Positions 24,516 to 35,959 of a stretch of 64,000 nt of DNA are shown piece after piece. Under the pieces are notes generated by a model that was not told the origin of the DNA, ran no database searches, and saw only the letters and a program-made list of their open reading frames with translations. How positions within the stretch are numbered: the first letter of the stretch is position 1; each line of letters opens with the position of its first letter. A program made the translations under genes and the position numbers. The stretch comes from Micromussa lordhowensis (taxonomy: Eukaryota; Cnidaria; Anthozoa; Scleractinia; Lobophylliidae): NCBI GenBank assembly GCA_964020085.1, contig OZ026602.1, forward strand, positions 24,340,530-24,404,529. The letters run 5' to 3'.

Positions 24516-26744
24516 TCATTTGCCGCAACGTTTCATTGATGGTTCATAAACAGTGGGATCAAATGGGTTGACGTTTCAATCAATCAATCGATGACTTAAT
24601 TAAAGTTAAGTGTCGGTTAAGTAGCCGAGGGCACAAAAACTATTACAATTACAAAATGACAATACCATCCCTTACACATGCGCCGAGCCGTGAAAACCAC
24701 CCTTCAATTGCTGATTTGCAGTGTCACTCGATCAAAAATAAAAATCGTGACCATTCAATAAATTAAGTCAAGAATCTGGGATATGATAGGTGATTCATAC
24801 GTAAACAACCTTGCCAAGATTTAGGTCTGTGCGGTTTTTCATTCGCGCGTTATTTAGAAAAGTGTTTCACCCAAACTTATAGAGTTTTGTATGGAGACGC
24901 CATGTTGGTGCCCTTCCAAGGGGCACCAACATGGCGACCGTAAAGTGACAAAAACATTTGTCATTGAGTTTTACCATTGAAACGAAAAATTATTCCTCTA
25001 GAGCGCCGGCACATTGAAAGTAGTACTTCTTCTATTGCAAGAACTGTTCAGTTAGCAAAAACGTGAGCGATAACTCCTCTTTAGACCTGTGTGAAAGCCG
25101 TCTCGTGCCGCCATTTTACTGTCACCTAACTCAAAAACACTGAAATTGAAACGTCTTCTCTAACAAAATGAGATGCCCTGTCGGGCTGAAACGTTGTAAA
25201 ACGTCAAGTCATTAGAGGGTCTTACATCTCATGAAACTAAAACTCCATAAGGATTGGTAATTTTTAGTTTTGGAAAGTGATGACGTCACATGAAAACCAG
25301 CACTTATGTTCGTATGTAAATCATCGCTGCAGGTACCATTCTTTCTATCCAGAGATAAAGATTAGTAAATTAGATTTGTTTTAGTATGAAAAAGAAAAAT
25401 AGCGACGAGGCTGAAATGAAACTACAGAGCTCACAAATATCTAGCCATCTTGAAAGCGAAATGTTCCTATTATTTGAAAACATAATATCGCCACTAAGTC
25501 CCAGTAACGCAACTATTTAACGTGTAGTAATGATATCTCTGTTTTTAATACACCTGCATTCATTTGCGCGCGTGGAACGTGTATTCGCGAACGTTTTTTC
25601 CACGTGCGTACACGCTTTCGTGCTCTCTATTTAACGAAATGGAGGCTACCTGCAATATGCACTACTTTTCCGTGTCCGAGTTCGACGGAGATTCCCTTCT
25701 TTTTATGCTTCGTGAGAGACAAGAGCGAACTCTTCCGCAATCAGGAACGAATAAATTACAAAACCCTGGTTTTAGACAAGTTTTAGGGGAGTCAAAAGGT
25801 CCCATTCAAGTGCTCGCAAAATTTGGCCTTTGCTCGAATTACTCGCAAAAATAAGATGAGTGCTCGCAAAAGTTTTTGCAACTGCTCGCATGCTCGGATT
25901 CCAATTAAAACGCGCTTGATTCCCGTATGGCAAAACTAAAAAAAATCGGGAAGCTTGCGCGCGCCATGGATATTTCCTCGTTCTGCCGCAGACGTTGTAT
26001 TTAAACTGACGCGCGTAAGAATTTTCGCGAGTACCCGCAAGGGTAGATAGTTATCTAGAGACATGAAGACATGAGGAATATTACTATCACTGTTCGACCT
26101 TCAGAGCTTGTCAGATCTGTATGGCTTTAATTGGTTAGATCCTAGAAGCCTCCAAATAAAGCTTCATTTCGTTCTATCTTTTTCAGTCAATCAGCGGGAA
26201 ACCAGCTTCCAAATCAGAGAAACCGAAATTGGAAATGCTTGTTAGACTTAATGTCACGTTCTATACTTTCCCTAAGAATTATGTAACCAAAAAAACATTG
26301 CATGTCTCAACAATCCAAAGTCTAGTAACTTTTAGCTTCTTCTAGTGGTGTCTTTAGGGTTAGAAAGTTTTAGCCACCAAGCTCACGAGAAGCTTCGTGA
26401 TGTAATCTGGCATCAAAAACAAGGCTGGTTGAACCGGGATTGCTCCTATTGTCCTGTTTTGGAGGAGTCAGCCAAATAACCTAGCGCAAAACCGGTTTGA
26501 AACTTGGGCTGGTCACGTACGGGATACCAAAATTTAGTTGTGAGTAGAACTTCCCTCTCGTCTGTCACCGAGTAAGGATTCTCTTTGTAAGAACTCTAAG
26601 ATCTCCATGACTGTCCTCTGTGCACGAACCGTCCTTTGCACGAACCGTCCTTTTGACGAACGCAACGAACCGGCTTAGAATTCCACGTGAAAAGCCATAC
26701 GCTTAGTCGCATTCATTTTTTTGTCACCATTGCGTTATGCGCCG
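24516..26744. other. Non-coding stretch upstream of exon 1b
   Basis: Holds one compact hairpin (about 24899-24936; arms CGCCATGTTGGTGCCC) and a run reading GAGATGCCCTGTCGGGCTGAAACGT near 25167 that faintly recalls a Penelope hammerhead core. The frame at 25564-25854 (+) has no recognisable motif. No gene seen. Confidence 0.4.
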
Positions 26745-26752
26745 TGACGTCA
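26745..26752 (+). promoter_or_regulatory. CRE palindrome before exon 1b
   Basis: TGACGTCA, 115 bases before the ATG at 26867; the same octamer precedes exon 1a. No TATA box is seen in between. Confidence 0.4.
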
Positions 26753-26866
26753 TGGTGAAAAGCTGTCATCAGTAGCGTCTTAGCGGAGTGTGTTGAAGTG
26801 TTGACTCCCACTTCTCGTTCGTACGTATGGTAATAATTTTCGACTCGACTTCTTCCGCTTGTAAAG

Positions 26867-27380
26867 ATGTTGAGAATGATCTGTCGCCGTGGCTGTTGCC
26901 GTTCATCTGTCGTTAGACATCTTCGTTTTCGGGTCTTCGCTATTTTGTTGGGTCTTGTGAGTCTGACATCTTTGGCGCTTGTGTTTCGCAGATCGATGGG
27001 TCTCAGTTCAGCTTATAAACTTCGTTCACCTTTCTCGTCTAGTAAAATTGAAGATGTTTCAGTCAAGGAAAATGTTAGAAACAGTACCACAAAAGTGAAA
27101 GATCTAGATATCCTGAAAACTGATGTCGCAAACAGCAACGCTGCTTGCAGACTTCCCGTGCTAGATCCATTTCATACGAGTGTAATTCATTTTGTGAAAG
27201 ATCTTGGGAAACTGCGGTGCAGCGGCGTGAGTTATTCAAGCTTCGAAAACAACGTGCTTCGGATTGAAGGAGAAAGCGTCGTTTCGGCGCAGTACAGAAA
27301 GATTGAAAGGACTCCAGGAGAAGATTTTGGTGTTGTGCTTTCTGATCCAGTTGTAGTGCAAAATACAAGTGAAAAGAAAG
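26867..27380 (+). CDS. DUF229-family protein, exon 1 (copy b)
   Basis: First exon of a three-exon gene with 33821-34081 and 40318-41597. It encodes a short Arg/Cys-rich cytoplasmic tail, a hydrophobic anchor at about residues 21-42, a Lys/Ser-rich stem, and the conserved start of the luminal part (ACRLPVLDPFHTSV, SYSSFENNVLRIEGE). It ends at GTAAGT (27381) with one base over, which joins the phase-1 exon at 33821. The DUF229 family has an alkaline-phosphatase/sulfatase fold and no settled substrate. The anchor predicts a Golgi or surface type II protein. ATG 26867 is chosen because the anchor follows at the expected distance. Confidence 0.85.
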
Positions 27381-29142
27381 GTAAGTTGTTTTAAAATTAC
27401 TTATTCCCCTTCGCGTTGCTTCGTTACGAAGTATAGCTATCTTAATTTCAGTGTGCTATGCTATTAAGTGGAAGAAAACTGAAAATAGAAGATAGAAACT
27501 AAAGAAATTGCAAGCGGTTTTTAGTTAGAAAATATGTTCAGTATCTTTTGGATTAAATTTGACAGGGCTTTGTACTCAATGCACGCGCCGTCACGAGCAT
27601 GCTTGTTTTTTTTCAAGTCTAGATTTCATCTTATATTTGCCAAACAATGCAATTTAGCCATAGTTAACACTCGTTAGTGAATATATTCAACTCGGCCCCA
27701 AGTATCGAAGAGGTCTTGCTTTACCGTGTATGCCTAAGGTGAATTATGCTCGGAATAGGGTCGTATTTTCATTTCCCCTCTATTAACTATGATTTCATCA
27801 ATCGACACGAATACGGTCGCTTTCCTAGATCTTCCGGTAACAAATAACACTTAGGTAGAGCTTCTATCTGCAAACCGTATACTCCTGACTGACCTTGAGA
27901 GGCTGACACAACTCATTTAAGCAAAACAAGAAGCTACTTGTCTGGGTGTGGAAATATTGTTCTTTTACCAACAAGCAAAGCACGCGGATTTTTGCCAACT
28001 CGCACGGGTGACCAGGATTTCTTTGAAAGCATGAGGTGTAATGAAGCTTCTCAGAAAATTTGTCAGGGAAACTGTAAAACCAAAATTGCCATGGAATCAC
28101 TAGCCATTTTTAAGGAAATGTAAAAACTTTCCAGTGAAGTCGTCCCGTCGAAAAATGTGACACATTAATGGCTGCACAAGCGTGCTTTGTGCCCGCGTGT
28201 CGTAGCGAAATAAACATGGTGAATCAGTTGATTTTTAACTCAAGCTAAGAAGATTCGCCCACTTCAGGACCAAAATAATTCTCTGAATCGCTTGGCATTT
28301 CTACCACCCTGCGAGCAGAGCCATATGTACCGTTAGAAAAGGCTCTGCTTGCAGGGTGCATTTCTACCTAAGCATAGAATACTCTCAGGCGGTTTCAATA
28401 AAAAGTCTTTCCGCCGAAATATAAATTTGTGACTGTGAGTCTGACTGATTCTGACCAAAAATGGTTGGGAGTGCCTAAACTCAGGAAATTAGGCTACTAG
28501 ATAACCAATATGTCTTTTCTGGACTCGCTTGAAACGGTAATGCACCTGTCTATTTTGTTGATGTCGTGTTGTTGGGACTTGGATAGCCCGATACTGCGTT
28601 CGGGGCGGCTATTGGGTTTGCAGTCTCTCTTTCACTCACCGAATGAGGAAGTGAATTTTCCTGAGAACATTTTTCAGGAAACACACCAAACAAAATTCAA
28701 TTACGAAATGCAAAGTACTGCTGCGAAATTTCGATAACTCTGAAGTCAAAAGTGGAGTTGCATGTTTGGAGACAGAAATGTTTAGGCTGGAATATTATTG
28801 AGAATATTACTGACAATAGCTTCACGGAGCCGAAAGTGACACCTTGTGGGATTAGATGTTACAGGTATTGTTGGTTCTTCGTCATGAACGTCACCTGTCG
28901 ACGCTATAAACCCATTTGACTGCACTTTGTACACTGTTTTCTCGCTAAATGAGAAACGTGGTTAGAAGGAAACGTGAGTACACTGTTTTCTCGCTAAATG
29001 AGAAACGTGGTTGGAAAGAAGCCATTCTTAAGTTTAACTAAACGTTCGAATGTGTCCTTTGGCAGCATGTCGTAATGATGTGGGATATAGATCAATTGAA
29101 GCCTTTAAGTGCTGCTGTGGTTCTTTGTTGACTCCGAGGCGG

Positions 29143-29680
29143 CTTTCGTCGATCTACGGCATCATCAGGGAGGACGATAAAATATTTGCGCTATGGTTTT
29201 AAACGTTGGAGGTGACACTATAAATTAACATAGTGTAAAACTAGCCAGTAGGACGCATGAAAACCAATGGTGTGATAAAATGTTCAAAAATACGTGTTAA
29301 AAACAGTTAATTAAAATAGCTAATTAAAATAGAAGATCGTTAAGTTCAGTGCATTCCTCACGGGAGTTCAGTCCCGGCTTGTGTTTTCTGATGTAATATG
29401 CTTCGTACAATCGCAGATTGGCGGGGTCATTTTCACGCGTGATTACTTTGACTTCAATGTTGTGGCTGTTGTTACGATGGTGTGTTGTGAGATGTTTTTT
29501 ACCGACGAGTTGTCGTTGGTCAAGTGTTCTTTTGTTCGATCATGTAGGAATCGTGTCGTGCTTCCGATGTAATATTCGCCACAAGCTTCTATGTAGGCAC
29601 AAATTGGTGTCTGCGATGGGGCAGTTTGGTCTGTTGCATTTCCTTTCTGTTGTGTTGTATGAAAGAGTTTGTCTCAGAGT
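29143..29680 (-). mobile_element. Penelope-like GIY-YIG fragment
   Basis: On the minus strand 29680-29350 reads a GIY-YIG nuclease: CGEYYIGSTTRFLHDRTKEH, then after a one-base slip in an A run NIEVKVITRENDPANLRLYE and AYYIRKHKPGLNSREE. The slip and the missing reverse transcriptase make it a dead 3' fragment. Downstream on the same strand, CTGATGA (29162-29168) and GAAAG (29143-29147) frame a short possible hammerhead-like core, as known from the ends of Penelope-like elements, but its stem II is weak. Confidence 0.65.
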
Positions 29681-29804
29681 GTAGGACTTGTGGGCGATTC
29701 GCACTGGGATGTTTTCATCACGAGGACAGAACCAAATATCTTCCCTTTTACCCCCAAGTGTCCTAACAAAAAGTGCAAACTATGAATGTTTTCGAATGTT
29801 AAAC

Positions 29805-30237
29805 CTGGTTTTCACTAGCGACGGAGTCGTAGTCGGAGCCGTAATCAGAAGCGTAGAGTGATACGACCTAGTGAAAATCAAACTGGCGGAATCGGAAGCA
29901 GAACACCGATTCTGCTTGTGACTCTCGTGAAAACTAGATTGTCGGAGTCGGAAGCAGAAGCGGAAGAATAAACCAATCACAATGCTCGATTTCGGGCCTT
30001 GTAATTGCTTGGTTCTTCCGCCTCTGCTTCCGACTCCGACAATCTATTACTCATGAGATCGTAAGCTACGGAGAGATCGGAATAAATGGAAACGTTCTGG
30101 TTCTTGCGACTCCGATTCCGTCGACCTTATGACTCCGCTTACGACTCCGATTGTCGATTTTCACTCGTAAGTAAGTCGGAGTCGTAAGCGCTCTTACGAC
30201 TCCGACTACGACTCCGACTCCGTCGCTAGTTAAAGCC
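29805..30237. mobile_element. Foldback MITE with GGAGTCG repeats
   Basis: Terminal inverted repeats contain CACTAGCGACGGAGTCGTAG on the left and CTCCGACTCCGTCGCTAG on the right. The interior repeats CGGAGTCGGAAGCAGA and its complement. It has no coding capacity. Confidence 0.75.
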
Positions 30238-30335
30238 TGCCTTCTTTCACGCACACTGACAATAACAAATGTCGGGAAGTCAGTTTTAAACAAAACTAGT
30301 ACAGTGTGGCACCACGCACCTCTGGGAACGCTTAA

Positions 30336-30467
30336 CCTGCGTAGCTGGCGGGATTTTGCGCGAGTGCTTTTGTTTTGGCAGCGAAGCCGCAAGGAGATTA
30401 GTAAGGGAAAAAATGGCCGCTCCGCTGCCAAATGTCGCTCGCTCTCGAATCTCGCCAGCTACGCAGG
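30336..30467. mobile_element. Short foldback MITE
   Basis: CCTGCGTAGCTGGCGGGATT pairs with TCGCCAGCTACGCAGG at 30467. GCAGCGAAGCCGC-type words lie inside. No genes. Confidence 0.75.
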
Positions 30468-30888
30468 CCAGGGAAAGCTTAGTAACAGGATTGGCTGAGA
30501 AAACAGTAGAACAAACACCAGAAGCGACAAACTTCGCCCTGGACACATAATTCACGCTAAACCGCAAAATTCACGCTAAACATCTAATTTTCACTCTTAT
30601 TGGCAATGTTTAAGCATAAAGGCTATTTTTTTTAAGTATACCTTGTTACATCTAGTACTCTAAGCTGGAAGCGCAAATATCAGCTAAGAGTTGCACTCTC
30701 GTGCCTGTTTATCCGTGGTTTATCGTAAACTGACAACTGATTTGAATCAGTATTTCCGCTGATGAATAAAAATAGTCGACATAAGCAGTTACAGATCTTG
30801 GCTTCAGAGTACTAGGAGTGCCTAACCCAAAGTTTTTGTCGAATGCAATCAGAGTGAAAATCCTGTTCAAAGAAAACATGCATGCCCG

Positions 30889-30932
30889 CCGCCTGGTTAG
30901 CTCAGTTGGTAGAGCGCCAGTTTCGTGCCCTA

Positions 30933-30964
<32 letters not shown>

Positions 30965-31229
30965 CGAGGAGAATGTGCTGCCTTTGTAATTACATCTGCA
31001 AATGGTTAGACGTTCAGGTCTTCTCGGATAAGGACTATAAACCGTAGGCCCCGTCTCCTGCATCTTCAATGTTACATGGTTAGCAGGGGACGTTAAAGAA
31101 CCCACACACTTATCGAAAAGAGTAGGGCACGTAGTTCCCGGTGCTGAGGTCTGGGTCTCATGGGTTGGTGCTTTACATAGGGTTAACCTCATTGCACCTT
31201 TCCCCTGGCTATGACTATGACTATGCCCA
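30889..31229 (+). mobile_element. tRNA-derived SINE
   Basis: Begins with a tRNA-like head, CTGGTTAGCTCAGTTGGTAG AGCG, a good pol III box A. It continues into a SINE body with GGACCAACACTCAGGGTCTT, AACCGAGGAGAATGTGCTGCC and GGGACGTTAAAGAACCCACA, which I recall as a recurrent coral/metazoan SINE core, and ends near a CTATGACTATG tail. No box B (GGTTCGAATCC-like) is present after box A, so the head is shortened and the copy is probably inactive. Confidence 0.65.
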
Positions 31230-32548
31230 CCAAAACGTCGAAAACAACAAAAGAAGCCACAAAAGAGAACGACGTAGCCGATGGACACGAAAACGAGGCC
31301 CAAAGGCCCTGAAAAAACCTAAAGGGGCGATCTCGAATTTTTCCGGCTGCAGACAAAATTAGGATGCGTTCGCTGGTTCCTCGAGAACACAATAAGTAGA
31401 AAAATGCCAATGGACCATTTTGCAGTTTTAGATATATTAGTAAAATAAGACAAAAGAAATCGAGGATGAGGGATGAATAATAATTTCTTTTGTTTCCTTC
31501 CCCTGAGCCTCGGAGCCAAGTTGGAATTTTAATATATCGAAAATGAGCTATTGTGACAACAAAATGACGCAAAGTGTGAGAATTAGATTATTCCAACAAA
31601 TATTAAAAGACTGCCGTACACTTCCTTCTGCAATCAATATAAACTATACCTTTTAAACCTGCAATCTTCTGAACAAACTGTATATTAGCTTATCTATGAT
31701 CTGCCATCTTTCTATGCATTTACTGTTCATATATGTATATAATTTCTATCTCTATTGTAACTAATTGATGTGTCATGTTATTGTTTTGTACGTGTCAGTG
31801 ACCAACACGAAAGCTAATGCTACTTTGGTCACTGAGCACAATTTTTCTGGTTATGTATTGTTTAATCTCTTTCTTTTTGTATTTCTTGTAATTTCTGTAA
31901 ATGTTGATCTTGTTATATTTTGTAAATAGTGCATAATAATAAAAAATATGAAAAAATCTTATAAGGTATTGTAACCCCAAGCCTTACTTTCAAGACCTAG
32001 GATCGATATTCGTCCTGTCCCGGGTTAACCCAAATAACTGCAATGGACTACTTCCAGTGTTTTTTATTAATCTGTATTTCTGAATCAAATTGATTGTCTT
32101 GTACCATTCTCATGCATTACTGTTGACAACGGCGACTTCGGTAAAAAGACGTACGATCACACCAATTACACTGATGGCTATTCCAGTGAGCCGCGAGGTA
32201 GCTCTGATCGATTACTTAAAACCAAATTGTTTGCTATCGACCAATATTTCATCTCGCTTGTCTCTTCAGGGCCAGTACTAATAATTTGTTAAGTATTATT
32301 AATGATCGTATGCTAAATTTGAGAACAACTTTCTCGCTTCCATTCTTCACATTAGCTAATGCTACCCTGCCTCGTCCTTGGCCGGACCACTGTATGCCTT
32401 TCGCCGCCTAAACATCGTACCCCTTGCTCGCTTTTTCCCGCCCTTGATCGCCGAAATGCATCGTCGCGTGCTAGCCAGCCAGATGGACCTGGTTCTAAGA
32501 GCACTACTAGTTCATAATCTGATCCAGTGTTAAAAACAGCAACAGCGT

Positions 32549-32601
32549 AATCGTTTCGTTCGCTCGCTTGTTCGTCCGCTCGTTCGTTCGTTCGTTCGTT
32601 C
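32549..32601. repeat. GTTC-type microsatellite
   Basis: Imperfect then perfect tetranucleotide run of TTCG/CGTT units. Confidence 0.85.
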
Positions 32602-32902
32602 ATTTCTGGGTTTGTGCGTTTCTTTGCTTGTGTTCATTTATCTCATCCATTCATTTAATTTTAAAAGCAAAACATGAAAAGAAATTAATGCTGTGTGTAT
32701 GTTAGCCGCCTTGAAAGCAGAAGCGCTTAAAAATTCCATTTTTTTTCCGCAAGTTCGATTTTCGCCGGACATTTTTGAAGCGCGGTAACCAGTTTGACGT
32801 TATGAACCCAAACTGTTACTAATTTCTCGTAGTTTGTTGATAAACGGCCGGCCATGAGACATATTTTTTCTCCTTCTTTGACATCGCTGGTATATTAGGT
32901 TA

Positions 32903-33305
32903 TATATCGGCGAAACAGGTAGACGACTAGGCGACCGTTTCCGAGAACACCGTTTCCGAGAAAACCTTCGCGACGTAGAGAAAGACGATAAAGACGCTTC
33001 TAAACCGGTTGCTACACACTTTAATCTGCCGAATCATTCTAAGCAACATATGGCAGTCTGCGGCCTCTCCCTGCATCAAGGAAGCACAGAAAGCCGCAAA
33101 ACTCTTGAACAAAGATTTATTTTTCAAATCGGCACTCTTAATCCTTACGGTATCAACGAACGCTTTTCATTCAACTAATTCATTCTGTTATTTTTCACGT
33201 TGCCAGGCACCAACCAATAGCGTAGCTCCACATTTCTGTATATAAACCACACGCAACCCACAATTCCTTGATTCGCTCCGACGAAGGGCTAACGCTCGAA
33301 ACGTC
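32903..33305 (+). mobile_element. Penelope-like 3' fragment: GIY-YIG domain plus hammerhead-like motif
   Basis: 32903-33178 is an uninterrupted frame of 91 codons and a stop that reads a GIY-YIG nuclease C terminus: YIGETGRRLGDRFREH, then HFNLPNHSKQHMAV and RKTLEQRFIFQIGTLNPYGI NE. 100 bases later, CCGACGA (33278-33284), a GGGC-TAAC-GCTC stem and GAAACGTC (33298-33305) form a hammerhead-type core with one change from the usual CUGANGA. This order (nuclease, then ribozyme in the terminal repeat) is known for Penelope-like elements. The reverse transcriptase is absent, so the copy is 5'-truncated. Confidence 0.75.
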
Positions 33306-33820
33306 AGCTTCCGAATCTCTTTACGGTGGACAATTCACATTATCAACCCAGTTGATAAAACCAAATTATCCTATATTAGGGGTGGACCTTTTGAAATTTG
33401 AGGGTTGGAGTGGGTGATGTTGAAAATAAAATCGTGCAAGCACACTTGTACCAACAAAACAATTCATGCACACAACCACTGCCGAAGAGCTGAAGCTTGT
33501 TTCTGAAAGAAGCTTGTTACACGGAGGAAAAAATGTCACACATAAGTCCCGGGATAGTGTATGAAAGGGTTTTAAAAAAATTGGGCCTGTACCAATCACC
33601 CACACAACCCCTTGAGAGTCAAATGGTCCCAGATACCGGAACTTTTCTCTGAAAAGGCAAAGGGATTGGCAACTTGATCGAAAAAAAATTGAATTGAAAG
33701 CTGCAGGTTGCGACGAGGCACTGTCAATGATGGAACATTGCGTTGTAACCGTGCAGAGCTTCGCTCTAAAGAACATCCAGTAACTGACAAGTGTTACCAT
33801 GTTGCTTTTTTTCCTTGCAG

Positions 33821-34081
33821 GTGTATTTACTGGAAATGCAGCAGTAGATTACGACTTCATCCGAGTAGATGTCGAAACGTCTTCGGGCCAGACGAAATCA
33901 GATGTACACATGCACGTGTTTCCTAAGAAGGAAGTTCTCGAGAGACCAACTAAGCCGGGTGGTATACCACTGAATGTGGTCCTGGTCATGTTTGACTCCA
34001 CCTCAGCCGCTAATTTTAGAAGAAAAATGCCAAACAGTTTGGAATATCTGACCAAGAGTCTAGACTCTTTGTTAATGGAAG
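33821..34081 (+). CDS. DUF229-family protein, exon 2
   Basis: Begins after TTTCCTTGCAG and ends at GTAAGA (34082); 87 codons, phase 1 at both ends. It carries the first catalytic-type motif of the fold, NVVLVMFDSTSAANFRRKMP (Asp about residue 230, with Ser/Thr beside it in the place of the nucleophile/metal site of alkaline-phosphatase-like enzymes). The residue roles are inferred from the superfamily. Confidence 0.85.
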
Positions 34082-34380
34082 GTAAGACCTTTTATACTCA
34101 TTTTTCTTTTAATATAAGAATTTATACCATGCCATAGAAAATACAGCCAATCAGAATGCAGAAAGACCGTTGTATATTCGACGGTATTACATCCAACCTT
34201 CCCGTCATGCGCCGCGCGTATGTCTCATTGATTGTGTTGGCCGAATAGTTATGCAACGCTCTCTAGTAAATAACTAAGTCTATTTTATTTAAACAGGGTA
34301 GCCCATTCAGCTCTAAGGCTGGTCTCCATAGGGGCCCTGGATCTTAAAAATAGTTTACATTTAGAACTATAAAATATGCC

Positions 34381-34459
34381 ACGAGTCACTTGTATTTTCT
34401 TGGTATATACACTCGCCTTAAAAGTTCGTGTGTATACGGAGAAAATACAAGTGACTCGT
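34381..34459. repeat. Hairpin
   Basis: ACGAGTCACTTGTATTTTCT pairs with AGAAAATACAAGTGACTCGT across a short loop that itself has inverted GTATATACAC/GTGTGTATAC. Confidence 0.8.
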
Positions 34460-34641
34460 GAGATTTTCCATGTTATTACACGATTCAGGCAGTCAGAGGG
34501 CCAATAAATAAAATCAACCAATCAAAATGATCTCTTGCCGGTCCAATATTCTCTAAATATTGGACTGGGCATTGTTCCGAATGATCCATGCACGAATTCG
34601 TGAAAAACCTTCAAAGCTTTCTTCAGTCGTATAATAAATCG

Positions 34642-34790
34642 GCTCTTATTAACCAAGCTTGCTCCGGACCGTACTGGGAAAAATATCGGCCCGAGGTCTT
34701 TTTTGTACGGACCTCGCTGCGCTCGGTCCGTACTGTCAAGACCTCGGGCCGATATTCTCCCAGTACGGCCCTCACGCTTGGTTAATAAGC
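34642..34790. mobile_element. Foldback MITE, TTAACCAAGC family
   Basis: TTATTAACCAAGCTTGCTCC...GGACCGTACTGGG pairs with its inverse complement ending GCTTGGTTAATAAGC. A related copy is at 46175-46327. Confidence 0.8.
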
Positions 34791-35244
34791 TATATGTATA
34801 CCATTCGAAAGGGTTGCATACCTAGTATGTATTTATTTTAGATACCCAGGCTTGATATTCTTATTTCTCTGCTGACTTTATGCTGAAAATACACTTGTGT
34901 ACATTCTTAGACTGACAGAACATAGCAATTTTATTTCTGGAATAGAACTGTATGGTATGTGTATCGTGTTTACCTTATACGTAATTGTTATTGTTTTGTT
35001 AGTTAGTTTTGTTAGAAAATGGAAAGAATTTGCCAAACTTTTGAATGGCCTGTAAAATAAAGTTCCGTTGAAAACGTGATTTTGTTTTTTAGTTTCCATT
35101 GACACGCAAATAATCGCCTCTTGGGTATATTCTTAACATGTTCTTAAAATGTGGCCTATTTCAGCCTCGATATTCTTGTAATAAAGATTCCCATGAAAAA
35201 AAATATTTTGGCTTGGCAAGAACGAGTAAGCGACGCGCTCGCGA

Positions 35245-35449
35245 ACGCCCGCAAATGTTCTCAGCCCGCAAATGTTCCCGGCCCGCAAATGTTCTCAGCC
35301 CGCAAATGATCCCGGCCTGCGAATGATCCCAGCCCGCAAATGATCCCGGCCCGCAAATGATCCCGGCCCGCAAATGATCCCGGCCCGCAAATGATCCCGG
35401 CCCGCAAATGATCCCGGCCCGCAAATGATCCCGGCCCGCAAATAATACC
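35245..35449 (+). repeat. 17-bp minisatellite, about 12 units
   Basis: Unit CCCGCAAATGATCCCGG, the first units varying (TTCTCAG, TTCCCGG), the last six nearly identical. The ATCCCGGCCCGC core reads as a repeated peptide in all frames, which is an artefact. There are no spacers of changing sequence, so it is not a CRISPR array. Confidence 0.9.
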
Positions 35450-35959
35450 GTAAAATTAGGAACGGCGTGGACTCCATGAAAGTCTATGGATGTACATATA
35501 TTATTCGAAGTGAAGACAATAAAAAACGTTTAACATATTAGCCCTGTGCGCCTACTGGCGCGATGAGAAGAGACGATGATGGTGGAACAAACTGCGCAAA
35601 ATAACAATTAACATGTGAATTTATGAATATTTCGTTCAGAAAGTGCACTGCAAAAATAAAGAGGAATCTTTGAGCTTCCTCTGCTGTTTAATTAGCTACT
35701 TTGAATGTTTTTCCCTGTATACTACTTGCGTCCTAGGTACATACAGGCTTCAAGGGAAGCGCACAAGATTTCTACGTACGAATTTTGGAGATTGTGAAAC
35801 TCTAGCGTTTGCCGGAGACAAACGACAGCCGGAAATACGTCTGCGTATGTGTATTTTCCGTCACAATTCGCTCTCGCAAATGTTAGATAAAATAGAGTAA
35901 ACGCTTGAACTTATTCCCATAATGTGGATCCTCATCTGATTCATCACTTGAACCTTGTC

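Larger units (their letters stand above)
27381..33820 (+). other. Intron 1 of the DUF229 gene (6.4 kb)
   Basis: Starts GTAAGT, ends with a pyrimidine-rich TTTTTTTCCTTGCAG. It carries Penelope-like fragments, two foldback MITEs, a SINE and simple repeats, listed separately. A roughly 35-bp direct repeat (TACACTGTTTTCTCGCTAAA...) occurs at 28929 and 28977. AT-rich 31.3-32.0 kb has no gene I can support. Confidence 0.8.

Noticed and set aside
25164..25200. Hammerhead-like core (GATGCCCTGTCGGGCTGAAACG)
   Set aside because: The CUGANGA box is not intact and stem II is imperfect; at most a decayed Penelope footprint.
30891..30930. tRNA gene
   Set aside because: Only the D-arm/box A half is present; no anticodon arm, T arm or box B follows, and the sequence continues into a SINE body.
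35245..35449. Possible CRISPR-like array
   Set aside because: The units are contiguous 17-bp tandem repeats with no unique spacers; it is a eukaryotic minisatellite.
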